Assembly: GCF_002157895.1 (NCBI RefSeq)
Contig: NZ_CP021377.1
Span: 310,001-374,000 of the forward strand
Direction of reading: 5' to 3'
Length of the DNA: 64,000 bases
DNA from: Oceanisphaera profunda
Lineage (GTDB): Bacteria; Pseudomonadota; Gammaproteobacteria; Enterobacterales; Aeromonadaceae
In this document: in pieces, positions 34,312-43,271 of the stretch
How the letters are laid out: each line of letters opens with the position of its first letter
Position numbering within the stretch: the stretch's first letter is position 1
Program-made: the position numbers and the translations under genes
Notes under the pieces: generated by a model
What the model saw: only the letters and a program-made list of their open reading frames with translations
The model's database searches: none
What the model was told of the DNA's origin: nothing

Positions 34312-34935
34312 TTAGTAATCAAACCCGACTTGGGCTTTTACGCCGGCATCGAAGGCATGTTTTACTGACTCTATTTCGCTGACAGTATCGGCCAATTCAA
34401 TCAGGGAGCGGTGGCAGCTGCGGCCGGTGATGATCACGTGCTGGTGTGGGGGGCGGTTTTTCAGTGCAGTTATTACCCGCTCTAAGTCCAGATAATGGTA
34501 AGCCACCATGTAAGTTAACTCATCCAGCAACACCAGATCGATACTGGGATTGCTAAGCATCTTCTCGGCGGGCGCCCAGGTTTCTTCACAGGCTTGCATG
34601 TCTTTTTCACGGTCTTGGGTGTCCCAGGTAAAGCCGGTGTTCATCACCACAAAAGGCACACCGACTTTTTGCAGCAAGTTGCGCTCGCCGCATTCCCAAC
34701 CGCCTTTAATAAATTGCACCACGGCCGCACTTTTACCGTGGCCCACGGCGCGGGCTACAGTACCAAAACCGGCGGTGCTTTTACCTTTACCGTTGCCGGT
34801 GATCACCATCAGCACGCCCCGCTCTTCTTGGGCCTCGGCCACTTTGGCATCCACCGCTTCTTTTACTTTTTGCTGGCGTTGCTGGTGGCGCTCGGCTTTA
34901 ATCTGCTCGCGGCTGTCGTCTTGAGATTCGCTCAT
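34312..34935 (-). CDS. cobO: Cob(I)yrinic acid a,c-diamide adenosyltransferase (CobO/BtuR)
   Basis: This enzyme transfers the adenosyl group of ATP to cob(I)alamin or cob(I)yrinic acid diamide, producing coenzyme B12 forms in the cytoplasm. The 207-residue protein has the P-loop GNGKGKST at about residue 47, AAVVQFIKGGW, the LVLLDELTYMV strand and HVIITGR(S)CH near the end. The N-terminal 35 residues are charged and helical, as in BtuR. It lies 31 bases after the CLCA_X gene on the same strand. No other cobalamin gene is in the window, so it may serve salvage of imported corrinoid. Confidence 0.95.
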   Translation of the reverse strand: MSESQDDSREQIKAERHQQRQQKVKEAVDAKVAEAQEERGVLMVITGNGKGKSTAGFGTVARAVGHGKSAAVVQFIKGGWECGERNLLQKVGVPFVVMNTGFTWDTQDREKDMQACEETWAPAEKMLSNPSIDLVLLDELTYMVAYHYLDLERVITALKNRPPHQHVIITGRSCHRSLIELADTVSEIESVKHAFDAGVKAQVGFDY

Positions 34936-34966
34936 GATGTTCCTTATGCGGGTAACAAAAATATGA

Positions 34967-35809
34967 TTAAGGTTGCTGGCTCAGTGCCGCGCCTAAAGTA
35001 CGAAAATAACGGCTGAAAGCGGCATTAATGCGCAGACGTTGCTCACTTTGAGGATATAAACCTAACTCGGCTTCTTTGGTGGCTTTAGTGCCTTTCACTA
35101 AAAACCCGTTTTTGATTATCGCATCTTGCACGAAGGCTTCAAAGGCGCGGGCGCACAGCTCTTCGGGTTGGCTGTAATAAAGGGTGTTAAGTTGGCTGTC
35201 AGCGGCGGCGGACGCCATAAATAAAGGGCTGGGCTCGCTGCCCGTTTCATCAAGCAGAATAGCCTTAAAGCAATCAAATAATAGGCTGTTGATCGGGTGC
35301 TTTATGGTAGGGGCATTATCTAACCAAGCCCGCGAGGCAAAGGCACGATTATTGGCGCTGCTCAGACTGCTAGGAGCGATACTTTTAGCAGCGATGTAGT
35401 GATCAAAGGCATGAAACCATTCATGGGCGATACTGCCGGGGCCGGCATTTTTAGCGAGAGAAAAGGTGCGGGTGGCAGGGTAGTAATGGGCAGATACGCC
35501 AGGGCGACCGCCAATGCCATATTGTAATGAAAGATTACCGCGTAATGAAATAAGCGCTTCTGGGCCTTGTAAGATCAACATCAAATCGCACAGGGCATCA
35601 TAAAATAATCCGGCGGCGCGTTCACGCTCGGGGCGGGTTACCCAACGGCCAATTTCAATGCTGCGAAAATCAAACTGGCGACGTACTTGCACAAAATCAA
35701 TAAGCTCGCCGTGACTGTGATTGGGCCCATTACGATAATAGCGAGACTGAGTCTCGCTATTATCGGTGTGTTTATCTGTTGTTACATTTCTTGTCACATC
35801 TACTGCCAC
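34967..35809 (-). CDS. CLCA_X family protein with a zincin motif
   Basis: A 280-residue cytoplasmic protein of the CLCA_X family, found in gammaproteobacteria. It contains SIAHEWFHAFDHYIA near residue 135, an HExxHxxxH zinc-protease motif with all three histidines, and the strand pairing IGGRPGVSAHYYPATRTFSLAKN just before it, as in zincins. A late YSQPEELCARAFEAFVQ resembles the third metal-ligand or Met-turn region. The predicted start is GTG with a poor ribosome site, so the N-terminus is uncertain. It is followed by cobO in what may be a two-gene operon. Peptidase activity is inferred from the motif; no substrate is known. Confidence 0.82.
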   Translation of the reverse strand: MAVDVTRNVTTDKHTDNSETQSRYYRNGPNHSHGELIDFVQVRRQFDFRSIEIGRWVTRPERERAAGLFYDALCDLMLILQGPEALISLRGNLSLQYGIGGRPGVSAHYYPATRTFSLAKNAGPGSIAHEWFHAFDHYIAAKSIAPSSLSSANNRAFASRAWLDNAPTIKHPINSLLFDCFKAILLDETGSEPSPLFMASAAADSQLNTLYYSQPEELCARAFEAFVQDAIIKNGFLVKGTKATKEAELGLYPQSEQRLRINAAFSRYFRTLGAALSQQP

Positions 35810-35839
35810 TTACGTTAATGCCACTTATTGTGTTTCGGC

Positions 35840-35867
35840 GTGCTGTTAAAACTTAGTTTAACAGCAC
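35840..35867. other. Perfect 11-bp hairpin without T tract
   Basis: GTGCTGTTAAA-ACTTAG-TTTAACAGCAC lies between the DUF1328 gene and the CLCA_X gene. It has no T run on either strand, so it is either a weak terminator or an RNA-processing element. Confidence 0.4.
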
Positions 35868-35899
35868 TGCGGCATAGACTAAAGCGCGGCTGTTATTGG

Positions 35900-36064
35900 T
35901 CAGGGTGCGCCACGACGACCCGCGATCAAACTGATAATGAATATGATAATACCCACTACGAAGACCAGTTTTGCTGCCCATGCAGCCGTACCTGCCATGC
36001 CTCCAAAGCCTAGCGCACCGGCGATGAGGGCTATCACTAGAAATATAATTCCCCAACGAAACAT
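35900..36064 (-). CDS. DUF1328 small membrane protein (YtjA family)
   Basis: A 54-residue protein translated from an ATG with AAGGAGC before it. It reads [20 protein letters not shown], then [18 protein letters not shown] and a second hydrophobic helix ending in LIAGRRGAP: two membrane segments with short ends, the DUF1328 pattern. These proteins are inner-membrane peptides made under stress in enterobacteria; function unknown. A different frame overlapping it on the same strand is a shadow. The next gene on the same strand, upstream, is a BON-domain protein, and both could belong to an envelope-stress set. Confidence 0.9.
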   Translation of the reverse strand: MFRWGIIFLVIALIAGALGFGGMAGTAAWAAKLVFVVGIIIFIISLIAGRRGAP

Positions 36065-36234
36065 AAACTGCTCCTTACTCGAGTGGAAGTGCCTGTCGTC
36101 TGTTCAGTTATAAATGTAGCAGACGATAACTTGTCCTACTTTCTTTGTTGGGCTCCCAATTTTACTTGGGAGCAGTGTTAAGCCTGTAATGTTAGTTGAC
36201 CCTGTAAGGTCAGCATGGAGCGCTAAATGTTGTG

Positions 36235-36993
36235 TTATGACTGCTTAATGGTGAGGTCATTTTTAACGCTTACTACTCCATCCACACCTTTAGCTACATT
36301 TTCAGCTTGGGTGGCTTGGGCTTGGTTTTCTACTTCGCCGGTAAGCTGCACTACACCGTCTTGAGTTTCTACCGATACCGACAGACCGGGTACTACATCA
36401 TCAGCTAAAAACTTGGCCTTAACGGCACTGGTTACCATGGCGTCATCTGCATATTCTTTCAGTGACTGGTCGGCATTGTCTGTTACATTCAGCTTGTCGT
36501 TCACTGACACTACGCCTGCTACTTTACCGGTCTCAGTTACTGCGTGTTTAATTTGCTCTTGGCTGGCGACAAAGCCAGATAAGGTCACTACGCCTTTTTC
36601 GGTTTCTACCGAAATGTCTTCGCTATCAATGGCATCGTGATCCAGCAATTCTGCTTTTACTTTAGTGGTGATCAGGCTGTCATCCATAAAATCACCGGTC
36701 TTTTCGGCAGCACGCTCTGCCTTATCACCGGTCCGCTCAGCTAGGTTGCCAGCTTTATCGGCAGTATTTTCAACGGCGTTACCCGCCTTGTTCGCTGTGT
36801 TCTCGATGGCATTACCTGCTTTATCGGCTGCATTATCGAGTTTGTCACCGGTACGCTCGGCCGCGTTCTCAACATCGGTCGCCATCATACTGGTATGCTC
36901 ATCAGCGGGGTCTGCTGCATAGGCGCTGCCGCCTGCTAAAACGGAGCTCAACACAACAGCTATGATTGAAGGTGAAAATTTCAAGTTTTTCAT
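36235..36993 (-). CDS. Periplasmic BON-domain protein (OsmY-like) with 11-residue repeats
   Basis: A 252-residue exported protein. After a signal peptide (cleavage about AYA, residue 26) comes a region of about 75 residues made of imperfect 11-residue units such as ADKAGNAIENT and ADKAGNLAERT, which should form an amphipathic helix as in LEA or apolipoprotein-type proteins. Two BON domains follow (about 105-170 and 183-250), with DDSLITTKVKAELL, GVVTLSGFV and GVVQLTGEVENQ. OsmY-like proteins bind membranes or assist outer-membrane proteins under osmotic stress. A hairpin (GCTCCCAA/TTGGGAGC, 36152-36173) follows the gene without a T tract. Confidence 0.9.
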   Translation of the reverse strand: MKNLKFSPSIIAVVLSSVLAGGSAYAADPADEHTSMMATDVENAAERTGDKLDNAADKAGNAIENTANKAGNAVENTADKAGNLAERTGDKAERAAEKTGDFMDDSLITTKVKAELLDHDAIDSEDISVETEKGVVTLSGFVASQEQIKHAVTETGKVAGVVSVNDKLNVTDNADQSLKEYADDAMVTSAVKAKFLADDVVPGLSVSVETQDGVVQLTGEVENQAQATQAENVAKGVDGVVSVKNDLTIKQS

Positions 36994-37506
36994 CGTTCTT
37001 TTCCTCTAGTTGCGATATGAACACTGTTTTATAAAGTGCAATTGAAACGAACATTAAGAGTCTCTCGCTTCGTGCCCTTTTATATCTAGCCCAGCTTGAT
37101 AATCAGTTCAAGTAGTAAAATTAATAAATTTTATCTTTCGTGGCTAGAATAAAACTCTACTAACAAGCACCTCGCGTACAGAAAACAACAATAAAAATAT
37201 AATAAATAATAAAAATCAATGACTTAGATTTGAAATAAAGAGTCATTAAATTGACGAAAGCGGCATTGATCATTATTACATAAGCACTATCACGTCATTA
37301 ACATCAAAGTTTAGCGTCAGGATTTGTCTGCTGTTAACAATATTAATTCCTTAAAACCTAACTAAACCTAACAAGCACACTTATATTATGGCTGTACAGT
37401 CGCGTTATATCACAACAAGCAAAACAGATAAGAAAATCGTATCACTCTATAATATTTCCTAAATAACCATAAATTAATTACGGATATATTAATATCAAAT
37501 TCATAA
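36994..37506. other. AT-rich intergenic region
   Basis: This 513-base stretch is strongly AT-rich and should hold the promoter of the BON protein gene. I see no gene, repeat family copy or RNA fold in it. Confidence 0.3.
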
Positions 37507-37623
37507 CCTCAGATCTGTGGTAGCGATGTAAAAGTCGAACCAACAACCAGCTCCACCTACTGGCTGCGGATTAATGACACTCACGGTTCAACTGGCGGCG
37601 AATATTTACTGGGTGTTCGATAA
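37507..37623 (+). pseudogene. Possible C-terminal gene relic
   Basis: An open frame without start codon reads DVKVEPTTSSTYWLRIND, then THGSTGGEYLLGVR and stops. The composition and the TYWLRI-Asn-Asp...Gly-Gly-Glu-Tyr-Leu-Leu pattern look like the last strands of a secreted pre-peptidase-type beta domain. Nothing upstream continues it, so it would be the end of a deleted gene. Confidence 0.35.
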
Positions 37624-37844
37624 GATCTAAGCCATGCGTAACGCCAAGGTAGGCTAGCCCGATGGATGTGCTTGCAGCGCGGCGGTGGAGCCTAACCTTA
37701 GTTCTGCCTTTATAGAGCCACTGCATAGATCGCTGACATAGTTAGTTGGGGTTGTTGTATAAAAGGTTAACAAAACCGTCAGCAGCGAATTTATGACTCG
37801 AATGTATCTCTATTTGGACCCAAAAAGACCCAAGCGAAGCGCAA

Positions 37845-37881
37845 CTGTAATGAAACTGTCGCATTGTAATAAAACCGTCAC
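37845..37881 (+). promoter_or_regulatory. Two Pho boxes upstream of the Na/Pi cotransporter
   Basis: CTGTAATGAAACTGTCGC (37845-37862) and TTGTAATAAAACCGTCAC (37864-37881) each contain two seven-base half-sites 11 bp apart, close to the PhoB consensus CTGTCATAWAWCTGTCAY. They end 44 bases before the cotransporter start, a normal position for PhoB activation. Confidence 0.8.
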
Positions 37882-37925
37882 AAAGAGTGGGCATAGTGGC
37901 GCCAACTTTGAGATGAGGATGCACG

Positions 37926-39089
37926 ATGAGCTTTCAAACCACCGCCCTTCCCGGCTCTGCAAAAGAAAGTAACGCACCGTCTAACTGGCTGTCTTGGCTG
38001 CTGGTATCATTCCTGATTTATATGCTGCTGGCCGCAGTGGGCGCCATCGGCTCCGGCTTTAAGGCCGCCGCCGGCAGTGACGCCAAAGAGCTGTTTGCCT
38101 TTGCTTCCAACCCGGGTATCGCGCTGATTGTCGGGGTAGTGGCCACGGCCCTTATCCAGAGTTCCAGCACAGTCACCTCCATTATTGTTGGTATGGTTGC
38201 CGGCGGCCTGCCTATTTCCATCGCCATTCCCATGATCATGGGTGCCAATATCGGCACCTCCCTGACCAGCACCTTAGTCAGCCTGGGTCATATTCGTAAT
38301 GGCGAGGAGTTCAAGCGGGCTTTTTCTGCCGCCATCGTGCATGACAACTTCAACATTCTGGCCGTGGCCATATTGCTGCCGCTGGAGCTGCTGTTCCGTC
38401 CGCTTGCCACTGCGTCCGAGTATCTTGCCGGCCTGCTGGTCAGCGATGCCAGCGCCAGCATGAGCGGCATGAACTTCATGAAGGTGCTGCTTACACCTGC
38501 TTCCGACATACTGAAAGCCAGCGTGGGCTGGCTGCCCGGCATCTGGTCTGGCGTAGCCTTGATTTTGGTCGGCATCGGTTTGATCCTGATAGTGGTAACC
38601 CAGATTGGTAAGGTGCTGCGCACCCTGATGGTAGGCCGTGCCATGGATATACTGCATACCGCCGTGGGCCGCGGCCCTATATCGGGCATGGCGTCGGGTA
38701 CTCTGGTCACCGTGCTGGTGCAGTCGTCTTCCACCACCACCTCACTGATTGTGCCACTGGCCGGCACCGGCGTGTTTAGCCTAAAGCAGGTTTACCCCTT
38801 CATACTGGGCAGCAATATCGGCACCACCATCACAGCACTGCTGGCGGCCACCGCCATCAGCGGCGCTACAGCCACGGTGGCGCTGCAAATTGCCTTAGTG
38901 CATCTGTTGTTTAACTTGCTGGCGATTATCGTTATTTATGTGCTGCCGTTCTTGCGCCAGATTCCGCTGGTAATGGCCGAGACTTTGGCCACCTTGGCCC
39001 AGCGCAACAAGGCTTATGTGGCAGGCTATATCGGAGGAGTATTCTTTGCCCTGCCACTGATGGTGGTCGGCATTAGCCAGTGGCTCTAA
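37926..39089 (+). CDS. Na/Pi cotransporter family protein
   Basis: An inner-membrane sodium-dependent phosphate transporter of the NptA/PF02690 family. The 387-residue product has two inverted half-repeats, each with the hallmark: ALIQSSSTVTSIIVGMV near residue 80 and VLVQSSSTTTSLIVPLA near residue 260, with GANIGTSLTS and GSNIGTTITA following. There are about eight membrane segments. AGATGAGGA precedes the ATG. Two Pho boxes directly upstream indicate induction by phosphate shortage through PhoB. The 3' end overlaps, on the opposite strand, the last 17 bases of the bile-acid-symporter-family gene. Confidence 0.93.
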   Translation: MSFQTTALPGSAKESNAPSNWLSWLLVSFLIYMLLAAVGAIGSGFKAAAGSDAKELFAFASNPGIALIVGVVATALIQSSSTVTSIIVGMVAGGLPISIAIPMIMGANIGTSLTSTLVSLGHIRNGEEFKRAFSAAIVHDNFNILAVAILLPLELLFRPLATASEYLAGLLVSDASASMSGMNFMKVLLTPASDILKASVGWLPGIWSGVALILVGIGLILIVVTQIGKVLRTLMVGRAMDILHTAVGRGPISGMASGTLVTVLVQSSSTTTSLIVPLAGTGVFSLKQVYPFILGSNIGTTITALLAATAISGATATVALQIALVHLLFNLLAIIVIYVLPFLRQIPLVMAETLATLAQRNKAYVAGYIGGVFFALPLMVVGISQWL

Positions 39090-40062
39090 GCGCTTCTCCT
39101 TGGCGGGCATAATGTTGCGCCATTACCGCGCACACCATCAGTTGAATTTGATGAAAAATAATTAAAGGTAATAGCGCCGGCCCTAATAAAGGCCCAGCGA
39201 ACAACACCTGCGCCATGGGCACACCGGTGGCCATGCTCTTTTTAGAGCCACAAAATACGATAGTGATCCTATCTTCTCTGCTAAAGCCACAGCGCTCCCC
39301 CAGCCAAGCCGTTAAAAACAACACCACGGCTAATAACACACAGCACACCAGCGTGAGTACCAACAAGGTCTTAGGCAAGACCGTATTCCATAACCCCTCT
39401 ACCACAGAAGCGCTGAGTGCTGTGTATACCACCAGCAAGATGGAAGTTTGGTCGAGGCGGCTTAGGTTTTTTTTATGTTTATCCACCCAGTCACCAATAA
39501 TGGGCCGCATGGCATGGCCGAGCACAAAGGGCAGTAACAGCTGCATGCTAATGGAGCCGATAGAGCGTAAAGGAGACGCCCCCTCTGAGGCATCAACTTG
39601 CATTAATAGCGCCACCAACAGCGGGGTTAGTAGAATGCCAATAATACTAGAGGCAGAGGCACTGCACACGGCGGCGGGCACATTGCCCCCGGCCAGCGAA
39701 GTAAACGCAATAGCCGATTGCACGGTGCCGGGCAAAACGCATAAAAACAGTATGCCCATATAAAGCTTGTCGCCCACTAGGGGAAGCAGCATAGGTTTCG
39801 CCAGCAAGCCAATAATTGGAAACATCAAAAAGGTACAGGCAAAAACCAAGGTGTGCAGTCGCCAGTGCATCATGCCCGCAATAATGGCTTGGCGAGATAA
39901 CTTGGCCCCGTGCATAAAAAACAATAACGCAATGGCCGCCACAGTTAAGCCATCAAAAAATACCGCGCCTTGACCTTGGGCAGGCAACAAAGTGGCGGTG
40001 GCCACTACGGCTAACAAGATCAGCGTAAAATTATCAAACAGCAGGCGTAAGTAGCCAAACAT
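39073..40062 (-). CDS. Bile acid:sodium symporter family protein (PF13593 type)
   Basis: A 329-residue inner-membrane transporter with nine to ten hydrophobic segments, of the SBF-like group (YfeH in E. coli). Signature segments are LLFFMHGAKLSRQAI, CVLPGTVQSAIAFTSLAGGN (the helix break in the core domain), and FCGSKKSMATGVPMAQVLF, the second crossover. Substrate unknown: members carry organic anions, and the related ArsB/Acr3 group carries arsenite, but this sequence is not Acr3. Divergent from an AraC regulator gene that may control it. The gene ends inside the convergent phosphate transporter gene (17-base overlap). Confidence 0.88.
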   Translation of the reverse strand: MFGYLRLLFDNFTLILLAVVATATLLPAQGQGAVFFDGLTVAAIALLFFMHGAKLSRQAIIAGMMHWRLHTLVFACTFLMFPIIGLLAKPMLLPLVGDKLYMGILFLCVLPGTVQSAIAFTSLAGGNVPAAVCSASASSIIGILLTPLLVALLMQVDASEGASPLRSIGSISMQLLLPFVLGHAMRPIIGDWVDKHKKNLSRLDQTSILLVVYTALSASVVEGLWNTVLPKTLLVLTLVCCVLLAVVLFLTAWLGERCGFSREDRITIVFCGSKKSMATGVPMAQVLFAGPLLGPALLPLIIFHQIQLMVCAVMAQHYARQGEALRATG

Positions 40063-40401
40063 GGGGTTCTCCTCTCAACAGATGCCGCACTCTACCCTAA
40101 AACCACCTCGCGGTTTATCGCCATTAGGTCCACTAGTGTCGTTAAAGAGACAATCATAGCGAAACGCTTAGTGTGTGGCTTAAAGATCAGCTGTGTTCCT
40201 GAGGAACGTTAGGAGCGGGTTTTAGTAACTAGAGCAGATACTGGGGCAAGCCCAGTATGACGGAAGTGTGTCTTATGGGTTTATGCCGTCTTCCTGACGC
40301 ACGTCAGGATCTGGTTTGGCAACAGACTAAAAATACTATCCACGGCCACTTGTTGAGCTGGCGCTATTGTTAATCGACGGCCGGTTCTGCATTATCTGGC
40401 C
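40063..40401. repeat. Divergent promoter region with a CCTGACG...CGTCAGG repeat
   Basis: The gap holds one copy of the dispersed repeat containing AAGCCCAGTATGACGG and, about 45 bases later, GCCGTCTTCCTGACGCACG followed by TCAGGATCTGG (near 40235-40315). No gene is seen. The promoters of the SBF transporter and AraC genes must lie at its two ends. Confidence 0.6.
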
Positions 40402-41208
40402 ATGAACACACATCTCACACCTCAACAACAGTTACTCAGTCAACTGAACGCCTTAACTACCCTGCCCCGCCCGGTGCTGGGCCAAGTGGTGTCTTTACCA
40501 AACCATGCCATTGCCACGCCCCATCGCCATCCGTGGGCCCAGTTATCTTATGCACTAAAGGGCGTGATAACGGTGAACACGCCAACCGGTCAGTTTGTGG
40601 CCCCGCCCACGCGGGCCATTATGATACCGCCCGGCATTGAACATGGCGTGCATTGCTCACCACATACTGTTATCCGCAGCCTGTATATTGCCGCCGACAG
40701 CTTAGGCCAGCAGCACTGCCAAGTGCTGGAGATTGACCCGCTGTTAAGAGAGTTGATTGTGGCGTTTAGTCTGTTGCCCGTGGAGTACGACGAGCACGGC
40801 GCCGAAGGTCGCTTAGTGGCGGTATTACTGGACCGCTTAGCCCAAGCTCAGCCCAGTGATTTAATGTTGCCGTGGCCGGTGGATGCGCGCTTAACCGAGC
40901 TGTGTCGTTATTTAGCGGATCATGCGGATTGTCGCCAGCCATTGGCGCATTTTAGTGCGCAATTGGGCGTGAGCGATAAAACACTGAGCCGTGCCTTTAA
41001 ACGCGATACCGGCATGAGCTTTCGCCAATGGCGCCAGCGCAGTCGGCTGTTGGCGGCTTTGCCTTTATTAGAGTCCGGTGAACGCATTACCGATGTCGCC
41101 TTGGCTTGTGGCTACGACAGCTTATCGGCCTTTATTGCCGCCTTTAAAGCCTTGCTCGGCAGCCCACCAGGCGAGTATTTAAAAACCAAGGCTGAAATAA
41201 GGTGTTAA
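40402..41208 (+). CDS. AraC family transcriptional regulator
   Basis: A 268-residue regulator with an N-terminal cupin-like sensor domain (HRHPWAQLSYALKGVITV, IMIPPGIEHGV) and a C-terminal AraC DNA-binding domain of two helix-turn-helix units (about 175-265; LGVSDKTLSRAFKRDTGMSFRQWRQRSRL, then ITDVALACGYDSLSAFIAAFKALLGSPPGEYL). It is related to the NimR/RipA-type regulators that control the adjacent, divergent transporter gene. By that analogy the divergent SBF transporter is the likely target. It is followed after 125 bases by the amidohydrolase gene on the same strand. Confidence 0.92.
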   Translation: MNTHLTPQQQLLSQLNALTTLPRPVLGQVVSLPNHAIATPHRHPWAQLSYALKGVITVNTPTGQFVAPPTRAIMIPPGIEHGVHCSPHTVIRSLYIAADSLGQQHCQVLEIDPLLRELIVAFSLLPVEYDEHGAEGRLVAVLLDRLAQAQPSDLMLPWPVDARLTELCRYLADHADCRQPLAHFSAQLGVSDKTLSRAFKRDTGMSFRQWRQRSRLLAALPLLESGERITDVALACGYDSLSAFIAAFKALLGSPPGEYLKTKAEIRC

Positions 41209-41333
41209 GCAGGTAATACTTGCACCGTCTTATAAAGCGCATTAGCTTAATCATTTCACTTTATTGCGCCGCTGGCTCCCTATGCCTGCGCTCACATGAC
41301 GTTATTTTTCTCTCTAATATCAAAGGATCTGAT

Positions 41334-43187
41334 ATGACGCGGACTTCAGCTTTGGCTCTTGCACCTAAATCTCACCCTCGTACCTTACTGAGCCTATCGC
41401 TGAATATATTGTGCAGTGGCTTGTTACTCAGTGCTGCAAGCTCTGCATTGGCGGGCGTGCCAGTGGCGGCAACGCCGCCCAACCTTGACGCCTTTAGCCT
41501 TGCAGACTCCATCACCCCCGCAGACACTCATAGCACTCAGCCCTATGCGGACATCTTATATACCAATGGTGACATTCTCACCATGGACGGCGAGCAAGCA
41601 AACTACGTAGAAGCCCTCGCGGTGCGCGCCGGTAACATACAACAAACCGGCACCCGGCTGGCGCTTGAAACATTAAAAGGCCCAGACACTCAAATCATCG
41701 ACTTATCAGGTAGCACTCTGTTACCCGGTTTTATCGACGCCCATGGCCATTTTATGTTTGCGCTGAACATGGTCAACCAAGTGAATGTGGCGAGCCCACC
41801 GGTAGGTAAAGTAACCGACTTAAACAGCTTGCTCGATGAGCTGGCAGCGTTTCAAGAACAGCGCCAAATTCCAGAAGGTGAGTGGCTAATTGGCTGGGGT
41901 TATGACCAGATGGGGTTAACCGAGCAGCGCCATCTCACTAAGTTAGACTTAGACACGCGCTTCCCCAATCATAAAGTGTTGCTGATCCACGTCTCTGGCC
42001 ACGGCGCCGTGCTGAATTCCCAAGCCTTGGCGTGGGCCAAGATTGACGCCGACACTAAAACGCCCGAGGGCGGCATTATTGCCCGCCTGCCAGACAGCAA
42101 TGAGCCGGCGGGTTTGTTAATGGAAACCGCCTATCTGCCGGTGTTTAGTAATTTGCCCAAAGCCAGTGAAGCGGAGCAATTGGCGCTTATGGACTCAGCC
42201 CAGCAAATGTATGCCAGCCAAGGGTATACCCATGCCCAAGAAGGCTTTAGTCATCTGGCCGATGCGGACTTTTTAATAAAGGCGGCGGCACAAGAACGGG
42301 TGTATCTGGATATCGCCTCTTTGCTCAGCTTTACCGAGCTGGAAACTTGGCTAAATAACCCTAAGTACACACTTGGCAGTTATCAAAATGGCGTTAAGTT
42401 ACAAGGCCTTAAAATTACCCAAGACGGCTCACCCCAGGGTAAAACCGCCTATATGAGTGTGCCTTATCTCACCGGGGGTCCTAACGGCGAGCCAGACTGG
42501 CGCGGCCAAACCACCCTGCCTTATCAAAGCTTTGCCGACATAGTAAAAACCGCGGTAGACAATAAGATTCAAGTCTTTATTCACGCCAATGGCGATGCCA
42601 CTATCGATGAAGCCATTAAGGCCGTGGATGCCGCCGGCGTTACTGCTGCTGATGATGCACGAACGGTAGTGATACATTCCCAGTTTCAGCGCCCTGAGCA
42701 GCTAGAGGATTATGTGCGCTTAGGCATAGCGCCTTCGTATTTTACCAACCACGCGTACTTTTGGGGTGATGTGCACATTGCTAACGTCGGCTTAGCAAAA
42801 GCCAGTTTTATCAGCCCTTTGATGTCAGCTAAGGCCAAAGGCTTAGTGACCTCAAACCACACCGACTTTAACGTGACGCCGCTCGATCCGCTGTTTGTGC
42901 TGTGGTCTGCCATGGCGCGAGAAACCCGCGACGGCGTGGTGTTAGGTGACACTGAACGCGCAGATGCCTATACTGCCTTGCAAGGCTTAACCACGGGCCC
43001 CGCCTATCAAATTTTTGAAGAAGAACGCAAAGGTAAACTCAAAGCCGGCTTGCTAGCAGACTTAGTTATTTTGGATAAAAATCCCCTTAAAGTGCCGATG
43101 GCCGAGATCCGAGAGATCAAAGTGCTAGAAACCATTAAAGAAGGTCGCACTGTTTATCCTAAGCCCGTCGTTAAAGCAGCGCTTTAA
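41334..43187 (+). CDS. Secreted amidohydrolase (YtcJ/NfdA type)
   Basis: A 617-residue amidohydrolase of the family 3 (YtcJ-like). An N-terminal signal region of about 42 residues is followed by the composite domain start ILYTNGDILTMDGE, the metal motif PGFIDAHGHFMF, a WLIGWGYDQMG segment, GLKITQDGSPQGKTAYMS, FIHANGDATIDEAIKA and TSNHTDFNVTPLDPLF, and ends with GLLADLVILDKNPL. The metal ligands (HxH and later His and Asp) are present. The ATG at 41334 has AAGGA; an open frame runs 114 bases further up. Such enzymes hydrolyse N-substituted formamides or similar amides; substrate unknown. A terminator follows. Confidence 0.9.
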   Translation: MTRTSALALAPKSHPRTLLSLSLNILCSGLLLSAASSALAGVPVAATPPNLDAFSLADSITPADTHSTQPYADILYTNGDILTMDGEQANYVEALAVRAGNIQQTGTRLALETLKGPDTQIIDLSGSTLLPGFIDAHGHFMFALNMVNQVNVASPPVGKVTDLNSLLDELAAFQEQRQIPEGEWLIGWGYDQMGLTEQRHLTKLDLDTRFPNHKVLLIHVSGHGAVLNSQALAWAKIDADTKTPEGGIIARLPDSNEPAGLLMETAYLPVFSNLPKASEAEQLALMDSAQQMYASQGYTHAQEGFSHLADADFLIKAAAQERVYLDIASLLSFTELETWLNNPKYTLGSYQNGVKLQGLKITQDGSPQGKTAYMSVPYLTGGPNGEPDWRGQTTLPYQSFADIVKTAVDNKIQVFIHANGDATIDEAIKAVDAAGVTAADDARTVVIHSQFQRPEQLEDYVRLGIAPSYFTNHAYFWGDVHIANVGLAKASFISPLMSAKAKGLVTSNHTDFNVTPLDPLFVLWSAMARETRDGVVLGDTERADAYTALQGLTTGPAYQIFEEERKGKLKAGLLADLVILDKNPLKVPMAEIREIKVLETIKEGRTVYPKPVVKAAL

Positions 43188-43235
43188 GCCCGCGTCAGTT
43201 AGAAAAGCGAACGCTAAAATTTGAAAGCAAAAAGC

Positions 43236-43271
43236 AAAAAGCACCCATTCTCGCGACTGGGTGCTTTTTTT
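43236..43271 (+). terminator. Terminator of the amidohydrolase gene
   Basis: AAAAAGCACCCA/TGGGTGCTTTTT, a 12-bp stem with a 10-base loop, ends in seven T residues, 48 bases after the stop codon. Confidence 0.92.

Noticed and set aside
35853-36056. A 67-codon minus-strand frame over the DUF1328 gene
   Set aside because: The other frame on the same strand encodes a clear DUF1328 protein with a good ribosome site.
39215-39763. A 182-codon frame opposite the SBF transporter gene
   Set aside because: Antisense to a well-supported membrane protein gene, without a ribosome site.
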